The notes under the pieces: model-generated
Told to the model about the DNA's origin: nothing
Databases searched by the model: none
The model's input: the letters and a program-made list of their open reading frames with translations, nothing else
In this document: positions 8,948-16,270 of the stretch, piece after piece
Layout: every line of letters begins with the position of its first letter
Numbering within the stretch: position 1 is the stretch's first letter
Assembly (NCBI GenBank): GCA_028289405.1
Contig: JANQPP010000156.1
Coordinates: 1 to 32,454 of the forward strand
Length of the DNA stretch: 32,454 nt
From: Pirellulales bacterium
GTDB lineage: Bacteria; Planctomycetota; Planctomycetia; Pirellulales; JANQPP01
Direction of reading: 5' to 3'
Position numbers and translations under genes: made by a program

Positions 8948-9727
8948 ATGACCGGCCTCGTCGACATTCACTGCCACCTCTACGCCGGCCTGGACGACGG
9001 GCCACAAACCCACGAAGAAGTGTGGGAAATGTGTCGCATCGCTTGGGAAGAGGGTACCCGAGGGATTGCCGCCACGGCGCATCAAAATGAACGCTGGGCG
9101 GACAACTCGGCGGAGCGGATACGGGAAGCAGCGGAAGTTCTCCGACAACAACTCGCGGAGCAGCATATCCCGCTCGAGATCTTCCCCACCGGTGAAGTGA
9201 TGGTCTGGCCAGGATTGGAGGAAGCTTGGCAACGCGGTGAATTGATGAGTGTGGGAGATATGGGGAAATACCTGCTGATTGAACTGCCCGGCGGCATGTT
9301 TCTGGATCTTCGGGACTTGATCCAGTTTCTGGTCGGCTCCGGCGTACGACCGATCATCGCCCATCCAGAACGCCATCCCGAATTGCTGTTCGACGAAGGC
9401 ACGATTGACGAATGGATCCGGCTAGGCTGCCTGGTGCAGGTTTCCACCCGGAGCTTGACCCATGCTCCCTCAAGCCGAGAACTCAAGGCCATTAAGTCCT
9501 GGGTCCAGCGCGGTGTCGTCCATTTACTCGGGTCCGATGGCCATTCCCCACGTCAGCGACAGCCCCGCATGGCCGCCGCGTACCGCTTCATCGAGGAATG
9601 GGCTGGTGCCGCGGCGGCTCACCAAATTGGGGTCGCCAACGGTTGGAAAGTATTGCACGGGGAAGATTTTCAGGTTCCGCTCCCTGGAAAATGCCCCAAG
9701 CGATCCTTCTGGCGGTTTTGGGACTGA
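8948..9727 (+). CDS. CpsB/CapC-type tyrosine-protein phosphatase (PHP domain)
   Basis: A PHP-fold metal-dependent phosphatase of the CpsB/CapC/YwqE type, which dephosphorylates bacterial tyrosine kinases that control capsule and exopolysaccharide chain length. Metal-ligand motifs are visible in order: DIHCHLYAGLDDGP at the N-terminus, TAHQN (where the family usually has TPHH), GEVMVW, IIAHPERH, and SDGHSP near the C-terminus. I place the start at ATG 8948 because the family begins right before the first HxH; ATG 8876 in the same frame would add 24 residues and has a weak AGGA 11 bases upstream. It is divergent from the export genes and ends 35 bases from the convergent thioredoxin-like gene. 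No tyrosine kinase is present in the window, so the substrate is presumably encoded elsewhere. Confidence 0.85.
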   Translation: MTGLVDIHCHLYAGLDDGPQTHEEVWEMCRIAWEEGTRGIAATAHQNERWADNSAERIREAAEVLRQQLAEQHIPLEIFPTGEVMVWPGLEEAWQRGELMSVGDMGKYLLIELPGGMFLDLRDLIQFLVGSGVRPIIAHPERHPELLFDEGTIDEWIRLGCLVQVSTRSLTHAPSSRELKAIKSWVQRGVVHLLGSDGHSPRQRQPRMAAAYRFIEEWAGAAAAHQIGVANGWKVLHGEDFQVPLPGKCPKRSFWRFWD

Positions 9728-9762
9728 CTCTGACGGTAGTTTCGGTTGCCAATTTCCCCTCT

Positions 9763-10437
9763 TCAATCGCCGCCGGCGGTTGCCATTTGCGCTTCCAGAA
9801 ACGCCTTCACGTCCGCGTAAGTGAACTCTTCGCCCGGAACTGAGTGATCAAAGCGGCGGATCATCTCGCCAGCAGGGCTATAGACGTACACGGCGGGCAC
9901 GGACGACAGCTTCATCTTCCCATACAACACGTCCGCTTCCTCGCTGCAGACCACGTTGTCGAAGGTCGCGTTCTGCGATTTCAAGAACTCCAGCACTTTG
10001 GGCACCACGTCTTCCGGTTGGCCCAAGCCGTCGTAATCGAAGCTGAGCGAAACGCACGCCAATTTGTCGTTGCCGTACTGCTGGTGCAGTTCGACCAGAT
10101 GCGGGAACTCTTTCAGGCAGGGCAAACAAGAGGTGTTCCAACAATCCATGATCACGTGTTTTCCCTGATGGCTGGCAATCAAATCCTGGATTTCCGCGTA
10201 GTCCAAGATCTTGACCGTGACCTCCTCGTCCACCGTTGCCACTTCGGGTTCGAGCACCACAGGACTTTCTTCTTCCGGAGTTGGCGGCGCCTGGCCTGCA
10301 AGTTCCTCGCTCGCCTCTGGAAGAGAGCCATTGGGACCGCATCCCAAAGTGGCCACAATCATACAGCACACTCCCAGTAACCGTGTATATGGCGCGCGTC
10401 GCCTTTCGAACCCTTGGCCGAATTTGGCTTGTCTCAT
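9763..10437 (-). CDS. Thioredoxin-like (TlpA/ResA-type) lipoprotein
   Basis: A 224-residue secreted thioredoxin-fold protein anchored as a lipoprotein. From ATG 10437 there is a basic N-terminus, a hydrophobic stretch and the lipobox TLGC (Cys33). A Pro/Glu-rich linker follows to about residue 72, then a thioredoxin domain with the redox motif CLPC (Cys104 and Cys107) in DCWNTSCLPCLKEFPHL and the cis-proline segment SSVPAVYVY. The longer frame beginning at 10476 puts 13 extra residues in front of the signal peptide and is less likely. Such proteins reduce or rearrange disulfides on the outer side of the inner membrane, often in cytochrome maturation. No redox partner is adjacent, so the client is unknown. 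It is divergent from aroC. Confidence 0.85.
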   Translation of the reverse strand: MRQAKFGQGFERRRAPYTRLLGVCCMIVATLGCGPNGSLPEASEELAGQAPPTPEEESPVVLEPEVATVDEEVTVKILDYAEIQDLIASHQGKHVIMDCWNTSCLPCLKEFPHLVELHQQYGNDKLACVSLSFDYDGLGQPEDVVPKVLEFLKSQNATFDNVVCSEEADVLYGKMKLSSVPAVYVYSPAGEMIRRFDHSVPGEEFTYADVKAFLEAQMATAGGD

Positions 10438-10592
10438 CAATATTCGCCCTTTGCTTCTACTCCTGGGGATCGGCATTCATTTCGATCCCTGCATCGTATC
10501 GCCCCTCGCGTCAGAATTCGACCTATGGTCCGAAGCAGGCCGCGACTACAATCGAAATGGCTTCAACAAAATACGAAAGAGACGGAAGATAA

Positions 10593-11738
10593 ATGGCTGC
10601 GCTGCGGTATTGGTCGGCAGGTGAATCGCACGGAAAGGCCCTCGTGGCCATCGTGGAAGGACTGCCCGCAGGCTTGGAAATCGATAACGAGGCGATCGAT
10701 GCCGAATTGCGACGGCGGCAAGGCGGGTACGGACGCGGGGGACGCCAACGTATCGAGACCGACCGCGTCGAGATCCTCAGCGGGGTCTGGAAAAATCACA
10801 CCTTAGGGAGCCCCCTCACGCTGCAAGTGGTCAACAAGGACTACAAACTCGAGCGTATGGAAGACCTGCCGCGTCCCCGGCCGGGGCATGGCGATCTGGC
10901 GGGTGCGGTCAAATATCTCGGTTCGATCCGCGGAATCCTGGAACGGGCCAGTGCCCGAGAAACGGCGGTGCGGGTTGCCGCAGGTGCCTTGGCCTCGCAA
11001 CTGCTGCGGCAGTTCGGCGCGGAAGCGTTGGGCTACGTCATGGAATTGGGCGGCGTCGTGATCACGCCGCGCGAGGGCACGCTCGTGGAACAGCGGAAAT
11101 GGAGGGACGAAAGCGAACTTTACACGCTGAACCCGGAAAAGGATCCGGAACTCAAAAAACTGGTCGACGAAACCGGCAAGGCGGGAGACACGCTGGGGGG
11201 GATTGTAGAAGTCCGTGTGGAGGGACTTCCCTTTGGGCTTGGCAGCCATGCGCATTGGGACCGCAAGCTGGATGGCCGACTGGCCCAAGCCGTGATGTCC
11301 ATCCAGGCGATCAAGGGAGTGGAAATCGGGCTGGGATTTGAGGCGGCCCGGCGGGTCGGTTCGCGCGTCCATGATCCGATTCACTACGATCCTGCCCAGC
11401 GTGGAAGGCCAAACTTGGGCTATCTCCGCTCCACGAACCATGCCGGCGGCTTGGAAGCGGGCATGACCAACGGTCAGCCGCTCGTGGTCCGCGCGGCCAA
11501 GAAGCCGATCAGCACGCTCCGCAAGTCGCTGGATTCCATCAATCTCGACACCAAGCAGCCACAGCCAGCCAGTTACGAACGGAGCGATGTGTGTGCCCTC
11601 TCGGCGGCGAGCGTGATCGTGGAAAACGTGGTCGCCTTCGAAGTCGCCTCGGCCATGGTGGAGAAATTCGGCGGCGACAGCCTGGAGGAGATGCGGGCAC
11701 GTTGGAAGTTGTTTTTGGAGATGGCCGCTGAGCGTTGA
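10593..11738 (+). CDS. aroC: Chorismate synthase
   Basis: The last enzyme of the shikimate pathway, which converts 5-enolpyruvylshikimate-3-phosphate to chorismate using reduced FMN. The 381-residue length is normal. Recognisable family segments are SAGESHGKALVAIVEGLPAG at the N-terminus, RRRQGGYGRGGRQRIETD, the loop RPRPGHGDLAGAVKY, the signature ERASARETAVRVAAGA, and STNHAGGLEAGMTNG with the following KPISTLRKSL segment. A GGAAG ribosome site sits six bases before ATG 10593. No other aromatic amino-acid gene is nearby. A 369-codon open frame on the opposite strand (10803-11912) is a shadow of this gene. Confidence 0.97.
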   Translation: MAALRYWSAGESHGKALVAIVEGLPAGLEIDNEAIDAELRRRQGGYGRGGRQRIETDRVEILSGVWKNHTLGSPLTLQVVNKDYKLERMEDLPRPRPGHGDLAGAVKYLGSIRGILERASARETAVRVAAGALASQLLRQFGAEALGYVMELGGVVITPREGTLVEQRKWRDESELYTLNPEKDPELKKLVDETGKAGDTLGGIVEVRVEGLPFGLGSHAHWDRKLDGRLAQAVMSIQAIKGVEIGLGFEAARRVGSRVHDPIHYDPAQRGRPNLGYLRSTNHAGGLEAGMTNGQPLVVRAAKKPISTLRKSLDSINLDTKQPQPASYERSDVCALSAASVIVENVVAFEVASAMVEKFGGDSLEEMRARWKLFLEMAAER

Positions 11739-11780
11739 GCGGATCGCTAGCCGCTGACCATCCCCCACGGCATGCCGGTG

Positions 11781-11786
11781 AAAGGA
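11781..11786 (+). promoter_or_regulatory. Shine-Dalgarno site deciding the 11796 start
   Basis: AAAGGA lies nine bases before ATG 11796. The earlier in-frame ATG at 11772 overlaps no such site, and this AAAGGA would lie inside its coding region, so the later start is preferred. Confidence 0.55.
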
Positions 11787-11795
11787 ATCACGACC

Positions 11796-13025
11796 ATGCT
11801 GATGAAGCAAAAGACATCGCGGCGCGCGGTACAAATGGTTTTCCTTGTCTCGTGCGTGGGCACGACCGCCGCCGTCGCTGGTTGGGCCGCGTGGATGCGG
11901 CACGCGGATCACGGCCGCCGCTATGCCGACTCGCTCTCAAGGCATTTTTCGACCAGTGTGCGGATCCACCAAACGGAGCACTTGCAACCGGGCAAAATAC
12001 GGCATACGGCATTTGAGTTGCCCAGTTTGTCTGGTTCCCAGATTAATCTTTCCGCTGTCAGCGTGACCGTGCACCGCCATCGCGCTTGGTGCGAGATTGA
12101 CGTGCCCGAACTGCGCGTGCGACAGGAAGCCTTTCCCGAGTTTTGGAAGTTGGCGCTGCGGTGTGCCCATTTGAGCGGAGACGGTACTGCCGTCCCGTGG
12201 AGGTTCCATGCGGACCGTGTCATCGTACAACATCACGGCCAAGAACTGACGCTGCACGACGTCAAAGCCGGTCTCGAAAGTTCCGACGAACAATCGCGAA
12301 TTTGGTTCGAATTCGAACCCGCTGAAAACTCCGCCGACACACCAGCTAGGCTTCGCCTGACCATTCCACAAACCGCTTCCAACTCGCGGCGCCTGGATGT
12401 GAACACGCACGGCCACGCCTTGCCCGCTTGGCTTTTTCACGGAATCTGGTCTTGGGGATCGGCCTTTGGCGAACAAGCCGCATGGCAAGGCGGCGTTCAC
12501 GTGACTTGGCATGGATCACGCTGGCGCGTCCAGGCAGCCAAAGGGACGACTTGGCACGAAGTTCCACTGCAAGAAACGCTCGCTGCATGGCTGGGTGGCC
12601 AATGTTCCGGCCAAGCGAGCTTGCGATTAAACACCGCGGTGTGGGATGGAGAACGGCTCGACCACGCCGTGGGCCGTTTGGAGACGGATGCGGGTGCCGT
12701 GAACAGCCAATTCCTGACTCAAGCTGCCCAATTACTCGGTCCCACGCGGCCTGCCGTTCGCGCCGGGACGCAAGGGCTCGCCTTTCGGCGGCTCGCGGTC
12801 GATTTCGAACTAAATGAGAACGGTTTGGCCTTATTGGGCGGATGCGAACCGTCCAAACGGGCCATGATGATCGCTCAGGATGGCTCGGCGCTGCTCCAGG
12901 TCAACCCGGGACGACCGCTGGAGTGGGAGAAGCTGATCGGCGCCCGCGTGCCGCCGGGAACGCCCCGGATTCCGGCAACTGAAACCGCCCTTCGGGCTTG
13001 GAAACGTTTGCCGATGGACAAGTAA
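11796..13025 (+). CDS. Membrane-anchored protein of unknown function, AsmA-like features
   Basis: A protein of about 409 residues with one N-terminal hydrophobic segment (AVQMVFLVSCVGTTAAVAGW) after a basic start, so it is probably inner-membrane anchored with a large periplasmic part. The rest has alternating hydrophobic beta-strand character. The C-terminal third (GQASLRLNTAVWDG, LAFRRLAVDFELNENGLALLGG) resembles the repeating strands of AsmA/YhdP-type proteins linked to lipid transport and envelope assembly. The resemblance is by pattern only and the function is not established. It follows aroC after 57 bases and may be co-transcribed with it; the convergent gene at 13062 follows 36 bases later. 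Confidence 0.6.
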   Translation: MLMKQKTSRRAVQMVFLVSCVGTTAAVAGWAAWMRHADHGRRYADSLSRHFSTSVRIHQTEHLQPGKIRHTAFELPSLSGSQINLSAVSVTVHRHRAWCEIDVPELRVRQEAFPEFWKLALRCAHLSGDGTAVPWRFHADRVIVQHHGQELTLHDVKAGLESSDEQSRIWFEFEPAENSADTPARLRLTIPQTASNSRRLDVNTHGHALPAWLFHGIWSWGSAFGEQAAWQGGVHVTWHGSRWRVQAAKGTTWHEVPLQETLAAWLGGQCSGQASLRLNTAVWDGERLDHAVGRLETDAGAVNSQFLTQAAQLLGPTRPAVRAGTQGLAFRRLAVDFELNENGLALLGGCEPSKRAMMIAQDGSALLQVNPGRPLEWEKLIGARVPPGTPRIPATETALRAWKRLPMDK

Positions 13026-13061
13026 AGCCGACCACTTGGGCAACCGCCTGAACTGTTGCGA

Positions 13062-13631
13062 CTACGCCAGCACCAGCGGCCTTTCGAGATCTGCCTCTGG
13101 CACGTTGCTGAGGGTCACCACGGCCCCCAAAAGCTGCCGGGGATCGGCGTTGAATTGCGCCTCGCAATCGGCCTGGCCCAGTTGGTCGCGGACGAACGTG
13201 TCGATTTCCGTGCGGAGCTGGTCGCGGGCCTCCTCCGTGTTGGGCGCGAGTGCCCGGTCGTTGACGAAAACTTCCAACTCGCGGCGGCTAAATTTCAGCT
13301 CTGCGAACTCCGCCTCCAATCGCGTGCAGGCACTGGCCGCCGCTTGATACGCCTGCCGCAGCCTGTCCTGATTGTTCCCTTCGAGCGGGGCCTTGCGGTT
13401 GTATCGCAGCCCGAAGCGGGAACGGTTGTGATCGATCGAGTAATCGGCTTCCAACCCGACCATCAACACTCCCGGGCCGGCCGGTACATGCCGGTAATCC
13501 GCGATGTCGATCATCATCTCGTCCATCGACTGCTCGGCGACCCAACTGTGGAAGACTTCGATGAACCGCTGCAAATCGACGGTCAGTTCCCCTTCGACAA
13601 AGATTTTTACGTTGAAGTGCTGAAAATCCAC
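13062..13631 (-). CDS. Small conserved-looking protein of unknown function, partner of the sulfite reductase gene
   Basis: A 189-residue soluble protein with no signal peptide or membrane segment. I chose GTG 13631 because a strong GAGGAG site lies six bases upstream; ATG 13658 in the same frame would add nine residues and bury that site. The first 110 residues are alpha/beta with DFQHFNVKIFVEGEL, IDIADYRHVPAGPGVLMVG and LRYNRKAPLEGN. The second half is helical and acidic and includes one cysteine. I do not recognise a named family. The gene lies 60 bases downstream of the nitrite/sulfite reductase on the same strand, so the two are probably co-transcribed and a helper role in sulfite or nitrite assimilation is a reasonable inference, not a demonstrated one. 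Confidence 0.75.
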   Translation of the reverse strand: MDFQHFNVKIFVEGELTVDLQRFIEVFHSWVAEQSMDEMMIDIADYRHVPAGPGVLMVGLEADYSIDHNRSRFGLRYNRKAPLEGNNQDRLRQAYQAAASACTRLEAEFAELKFSRRELEVFVNDRALAPNTEEARDQLRTEIDTFVRDQLGQADCEAQFNADPRQLLGAVVTLSNVPEADLERPLVLA

Positions 13632-13637
13632 CAAACT

Positions 13638-13643
13638 CTCCTC
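13638..13643 (-). promoter_or_regulatory. Shine-Dalgarno site supporting a GTG start at 13631
   Basis: The minus strand reads GAGGAG six bases before GTG 13631, near-ideal strength and spacing. It argues for the non-ATG start over ATG 13658. Confidence 0.65.
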
Positions 13644-13691
13644 GTTAGTTCGTTTCACGTCCGCGCGGTTCGTTGAGCATGGTGCCGGCGG

Positions 13692-15968
13692 TCAGGAGGC
13701 ACCCGCCTCACTCAGACCGGCACTGCGAATGCGGTTGTAGCAACTGTGCACTGCTTCGATGAACAGCAGCGATTCCTCGATCAAGTGGTGGGCCGACTCG
13801 GCGTCATAATTCTGGCCCGCCTTTTCATGCGCCGCGAACAGATAGTGGGCAAATTTTGGTCCCGCGTAAGGATCGTGAAACACTTCCGTGTCGTAGTACC
13901 GCTCCTTGAACTCATCGATGACTTCGTCGGGATCCTCTTCCGTGACATCATCGTATTGAAGCTGCACCAGCGCCTTGGCGGATTTGATCATCGCGCGGTA
14001 AGCATCCTTCGCCGCTTGTGAGGCATTTCCCTCCTCCAGGTGAATTTGCGCCTCGAAGACAATGCGTTCGGCGGCGGTCGTTTCGAACTCATATTGCGTG
14101 ACGACTTCGCCGGCACATTCCCCCTTCCCGATATCGCCAATGCTGTATTGCCGTGGATCGCCCCAGTCCGCGTAAAAGTCGGGCTCATCTTCATGGGCGG
14201 GCGCGTCCTTGGTAAGGTCGTCAAGCACGGCGCGGATCTTCGCCTTGCCGATGCGGCCCACGAACTTGGGAAAACGTTCATCCGCTTGGCGTTCGCGGAG
14301 GTAGTAGTCGGTGATGAGATCCAAGGCCCGGGGAATCCGCTTGGACGGGATGGCTACGATCGGCAGGCCGTACGAGCCGGCGTTTTCTTCCCACTGGCCT
14401 CCGAGCACGACTTGAAAGTGCGGCACCTTGAAGCCTTGCACCGTGCGGCTCACGCCATAAAAACCGATGTCGGCGGCATGGTGCTGACCGCAACTATTAA
14501 AACAGCCGCTGATCTTCACATGGAGATCCTGCAGGGCTTGATCCAATTCGACGCCCTTGGCGGCCAGACGTTGTCGCAGTTCCGCGGCCAAACCTCGCGA
14601 CGAAGAGATGCCCAGCTTGCAAGTATCAGTGCCAGGGCAGGCGACGATATCGAGCAGGTTGCTCGCGCCTGGCTCACTGAGCCCGGCGGCGTCCAAAGCT
14701 TGGTACAACGCCGGCACATCGTACTTGCTCACCCAGCGGAGCACGAAGTTTTGTTCCACGGTCGTCCGCACGGTGCCCCGCGTGAATTGCCGGGCAATAT
14801 CCGCCAGGGCGCGTAGTTGATCCGCCGTGAGATCCCCCAAAGGCAGCGCGATCGTGGCCACGACGTAGCCGGGTTGCCGCTGGTCGCGCAGGTTCGTCTT
14901 GATCCACTGGTTTAATCGCGCGTTGCCGTTTAGTGGAGGCAATTCCCCCGGCGGCTTGAGCGGCTGTTCCTCATGATTCTCAATGTCCCGCACGAAATCG
15001 GTCCATCGAGGATCCTCGGGCAGCTTGGCTCGCTCCTCCAGCACCGCCGTTTTGAATTCCTCCATGCCCATCTTTTCGATGAGAAATTTGAGGCGTGCCC
15101 GGCTCCGCATCTTCTTTTCACCGTGCCGGCCAAAAATCCTGGCAATCGCCTGCGCGACGGGCAAAATTTCCTCGGGCGGCATGAATTCATCAAAGACCTT
15201 GGCTTGGCGAGGCACGGCGCCCAACCCGCCGCCCACCACGACCTTGAATCCCCGCTGCTCCTGGCCATCCAAAGTGCGGACCCGCGCCACGAGCCCCAAA
15301 TCATGCATTTGGGCTAGGCCGCAGGCATGCTGCTCGCACCCGCTCACCGAGGGTTTGAACTTGCGGCCAAAATTCTGCGCGTCCGGGTGCCCGAGCAAAA
15401 ATTGCGTCAACGCGTTGGCGTAGGGAGTGGCATCGAACGGTTCATCCGGACAGACGCCCATGTACGGGCAGCCGGTGACGTTCCGCACGGAATTTCCGCA
15501 AGCTTCGCGGGTGGTGATTCCCACCGCCGCCAAACGCCGCATGAGCGCCGGCGTATCTTCGATATGAATAAAATGAAGTTGGATGTCCTGCCGCGTCGTG
15601 ACGTGGGCAATGCCGTCGGAGTATTCCTCCGCCAACTCCGCCAGCAGTTCTAATTGTTCGGGGTTGAGTCCGCCGTAGGGGATCTTGATCCGCTGCATCC
15701 CCGGCGCGTCCCACATCGTGTGCGGGCCCTTGGTGACTTTGTCCGCGAACGGCAGGTCCCGGGATTGAGTGCCGTCGTGCCGCTGCCCGTTGTCGTATCG
15801 CTGGCCATAAACGCCACGCCGAAGCCGCGTCTCGGCGAAGACCTTTTCGTCGGCTTTGTCTTGGCTTCGCAGTTCGATCTCCGTTTCGAACGTATCGATC
15901 TCTTCCGCGAGTTGCGGCGGCAACTGGCCACGGAGCCGTTCCTTCCAAACCGCATTGCTAGCCTTCAT
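13692..15968 (-). CDS. Ferredoxin-type nitrite/sulfite reductase with C-terminal helical (HEPN-like) extension
   Basis: A 758-residue siroheme and 4Fe-4S reductase that carries out six-electron reduction of sulfite to sulfide or nitrite to ammonia. Two ferredoxin-like halves are visible: TTRQDIQLHFIHIED and NVTGCPYMGVCPDEP in the first, TVEQNFVLRWV in the second. The cluster ligands are CPGTDTC (Cys444, Cys450) and CFNSC (Cys489, Cys493). The catalytic part ends near residue 600. The extra 150 residues are acidic and helical (AKDAYRAMIKSAKALVQLQ, SAHHLIEESLLFIEAVHSCY) and resemble a HEPN-type four-helix domain; this assignment is tentative. A GAGGGA site precedes ATG 15968. The divergent cysteine synthase gene favours sulfite as the substrate, but nitrite cannot be excluded. 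Confidence 0.9.
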   Translation of the reverse strand: MKASNAVWKERLRGQLPPQLAEEIDTFETEIELRSQDKADEKVFAETRLRRGVYGQRYDNGQRHDGTQSRDLPFADKVTKGPHTMWDAPGMQRIKIPYGGLNPEQLELLAELAEEYSDGIAHVTTRQDIQLHFIHIEDTPALMRRLAAVGITTREACGNSVRNVTGCPYMGVCPDEPFDATPYANALTQFLLGHPDAQNFGRKFKPSVSGCEQHACGLAQMHDLGLVARVRTLDGQEQRGFKVVVGGGLGAVPRQAKVFDEFMPPEEILPVAQAIARIFGRHGEKKMRSRARLKFLIEKMGMEEFKTAVLEERAKLPEDPRWTDFVRDIENHEEQPLKPPGELPPLNGNARLNQWIKTNLRDQRQPGYVVATIALPLGDLTADQLRALADIARQFTRGTVRTTVEQNFVLRWVSKYDVPALYQALDAAGLSEPGASNLLDIVACPGTDTCKLGISSSRGLAAELRQRLAAKGVELDQALQDLHVKISGCFNSCGQHHAADIGFYGVSRTVQGFKVPHFQVVLGGQWEENAGSYGLPIVAIPSKRIPRALDLITDYYLRERQADERFPKFVGRIGKAKIRAVLDDLTKDAPAHEDEPDFYADWGDPRQYSIGDIGKGECAGEVVTQYEFETTAAERIVFEAQIHLEEGNASQAAKDAYRAMIKSAKALVQLQYDDVTEEDPDEVIDEFKERYYDTEVFHDPYAGPKFAHYLFAAHEKAGQNYDAESAHHLIEESLLFIEAVHSCYNRIRSAGLSEAGAS

Positions 15969-16270
15969 GGAATACGTTCCCTCTGGAATTCGCCTTTACG
16001 CGGAAGCGGGGGGGCGGAACAATAAAAGCCAATGGACAAAACTTTCCGGTCGCTCGGTCCGTCGGCGTTTCACGGCCGACGGACGCTGGATTTCACGGAA
16101 ACTGCAATGTTCTGTCCCCGGGCTCTAACAGCTTTGCCCAAGTTTTGCCGGACAAAAATTTTGGACGCTCGCGCAAAAGATACCAAAACAAGCCCATTTC
16201 AACAATTGAATCTTCCACGGCGGATTCGCCGTGAGTCCAGCCACACGCCGCGAATTGGCACACTTGCACC
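15969..16270. promoter_or_regulatory. Divergent promoter region between sulfite reductase and cysteine synthase genes
   Basis: These 302 bases should carry promoters for both sulfur genes. The most distinct structure is the stem-loop at 16057-16084. A/T-rich tracts occur at 16145-16215, but I could not assign a -35/-10 pair with normal spacing. No known sulfur-responsive riboswitch core was recognised. Confidence 0.5.
16057..16084. promoter_or_regulatory. Perfect 10-bp inverted repeat (possible operator or RNA hairpin)
   Basis: GTCCGTCGGC at 16057-16066 is repeated exactly in reverse complement as GCCGACGGAC at 16075-16084, with an eight-base loop. No T tract follows on either side, so it is not a rho-independent terminator. 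It lies 89 bases upstream of the sulfite reductase start and 187 bases upstream of the cysteine synthase start, where a shared regulator could bind or a leader hairpin could form. Confidence 0.6.

Noticed and set aside
10803..11912. Long minus-strand open frame of 369 codons opposite aroC
   Set aside because: It mirrors the well-supported chorismate synthase gene; the translation is His/Arg-rich with no family resemblance, as expected of a shadow frame in GC-rich DNA.
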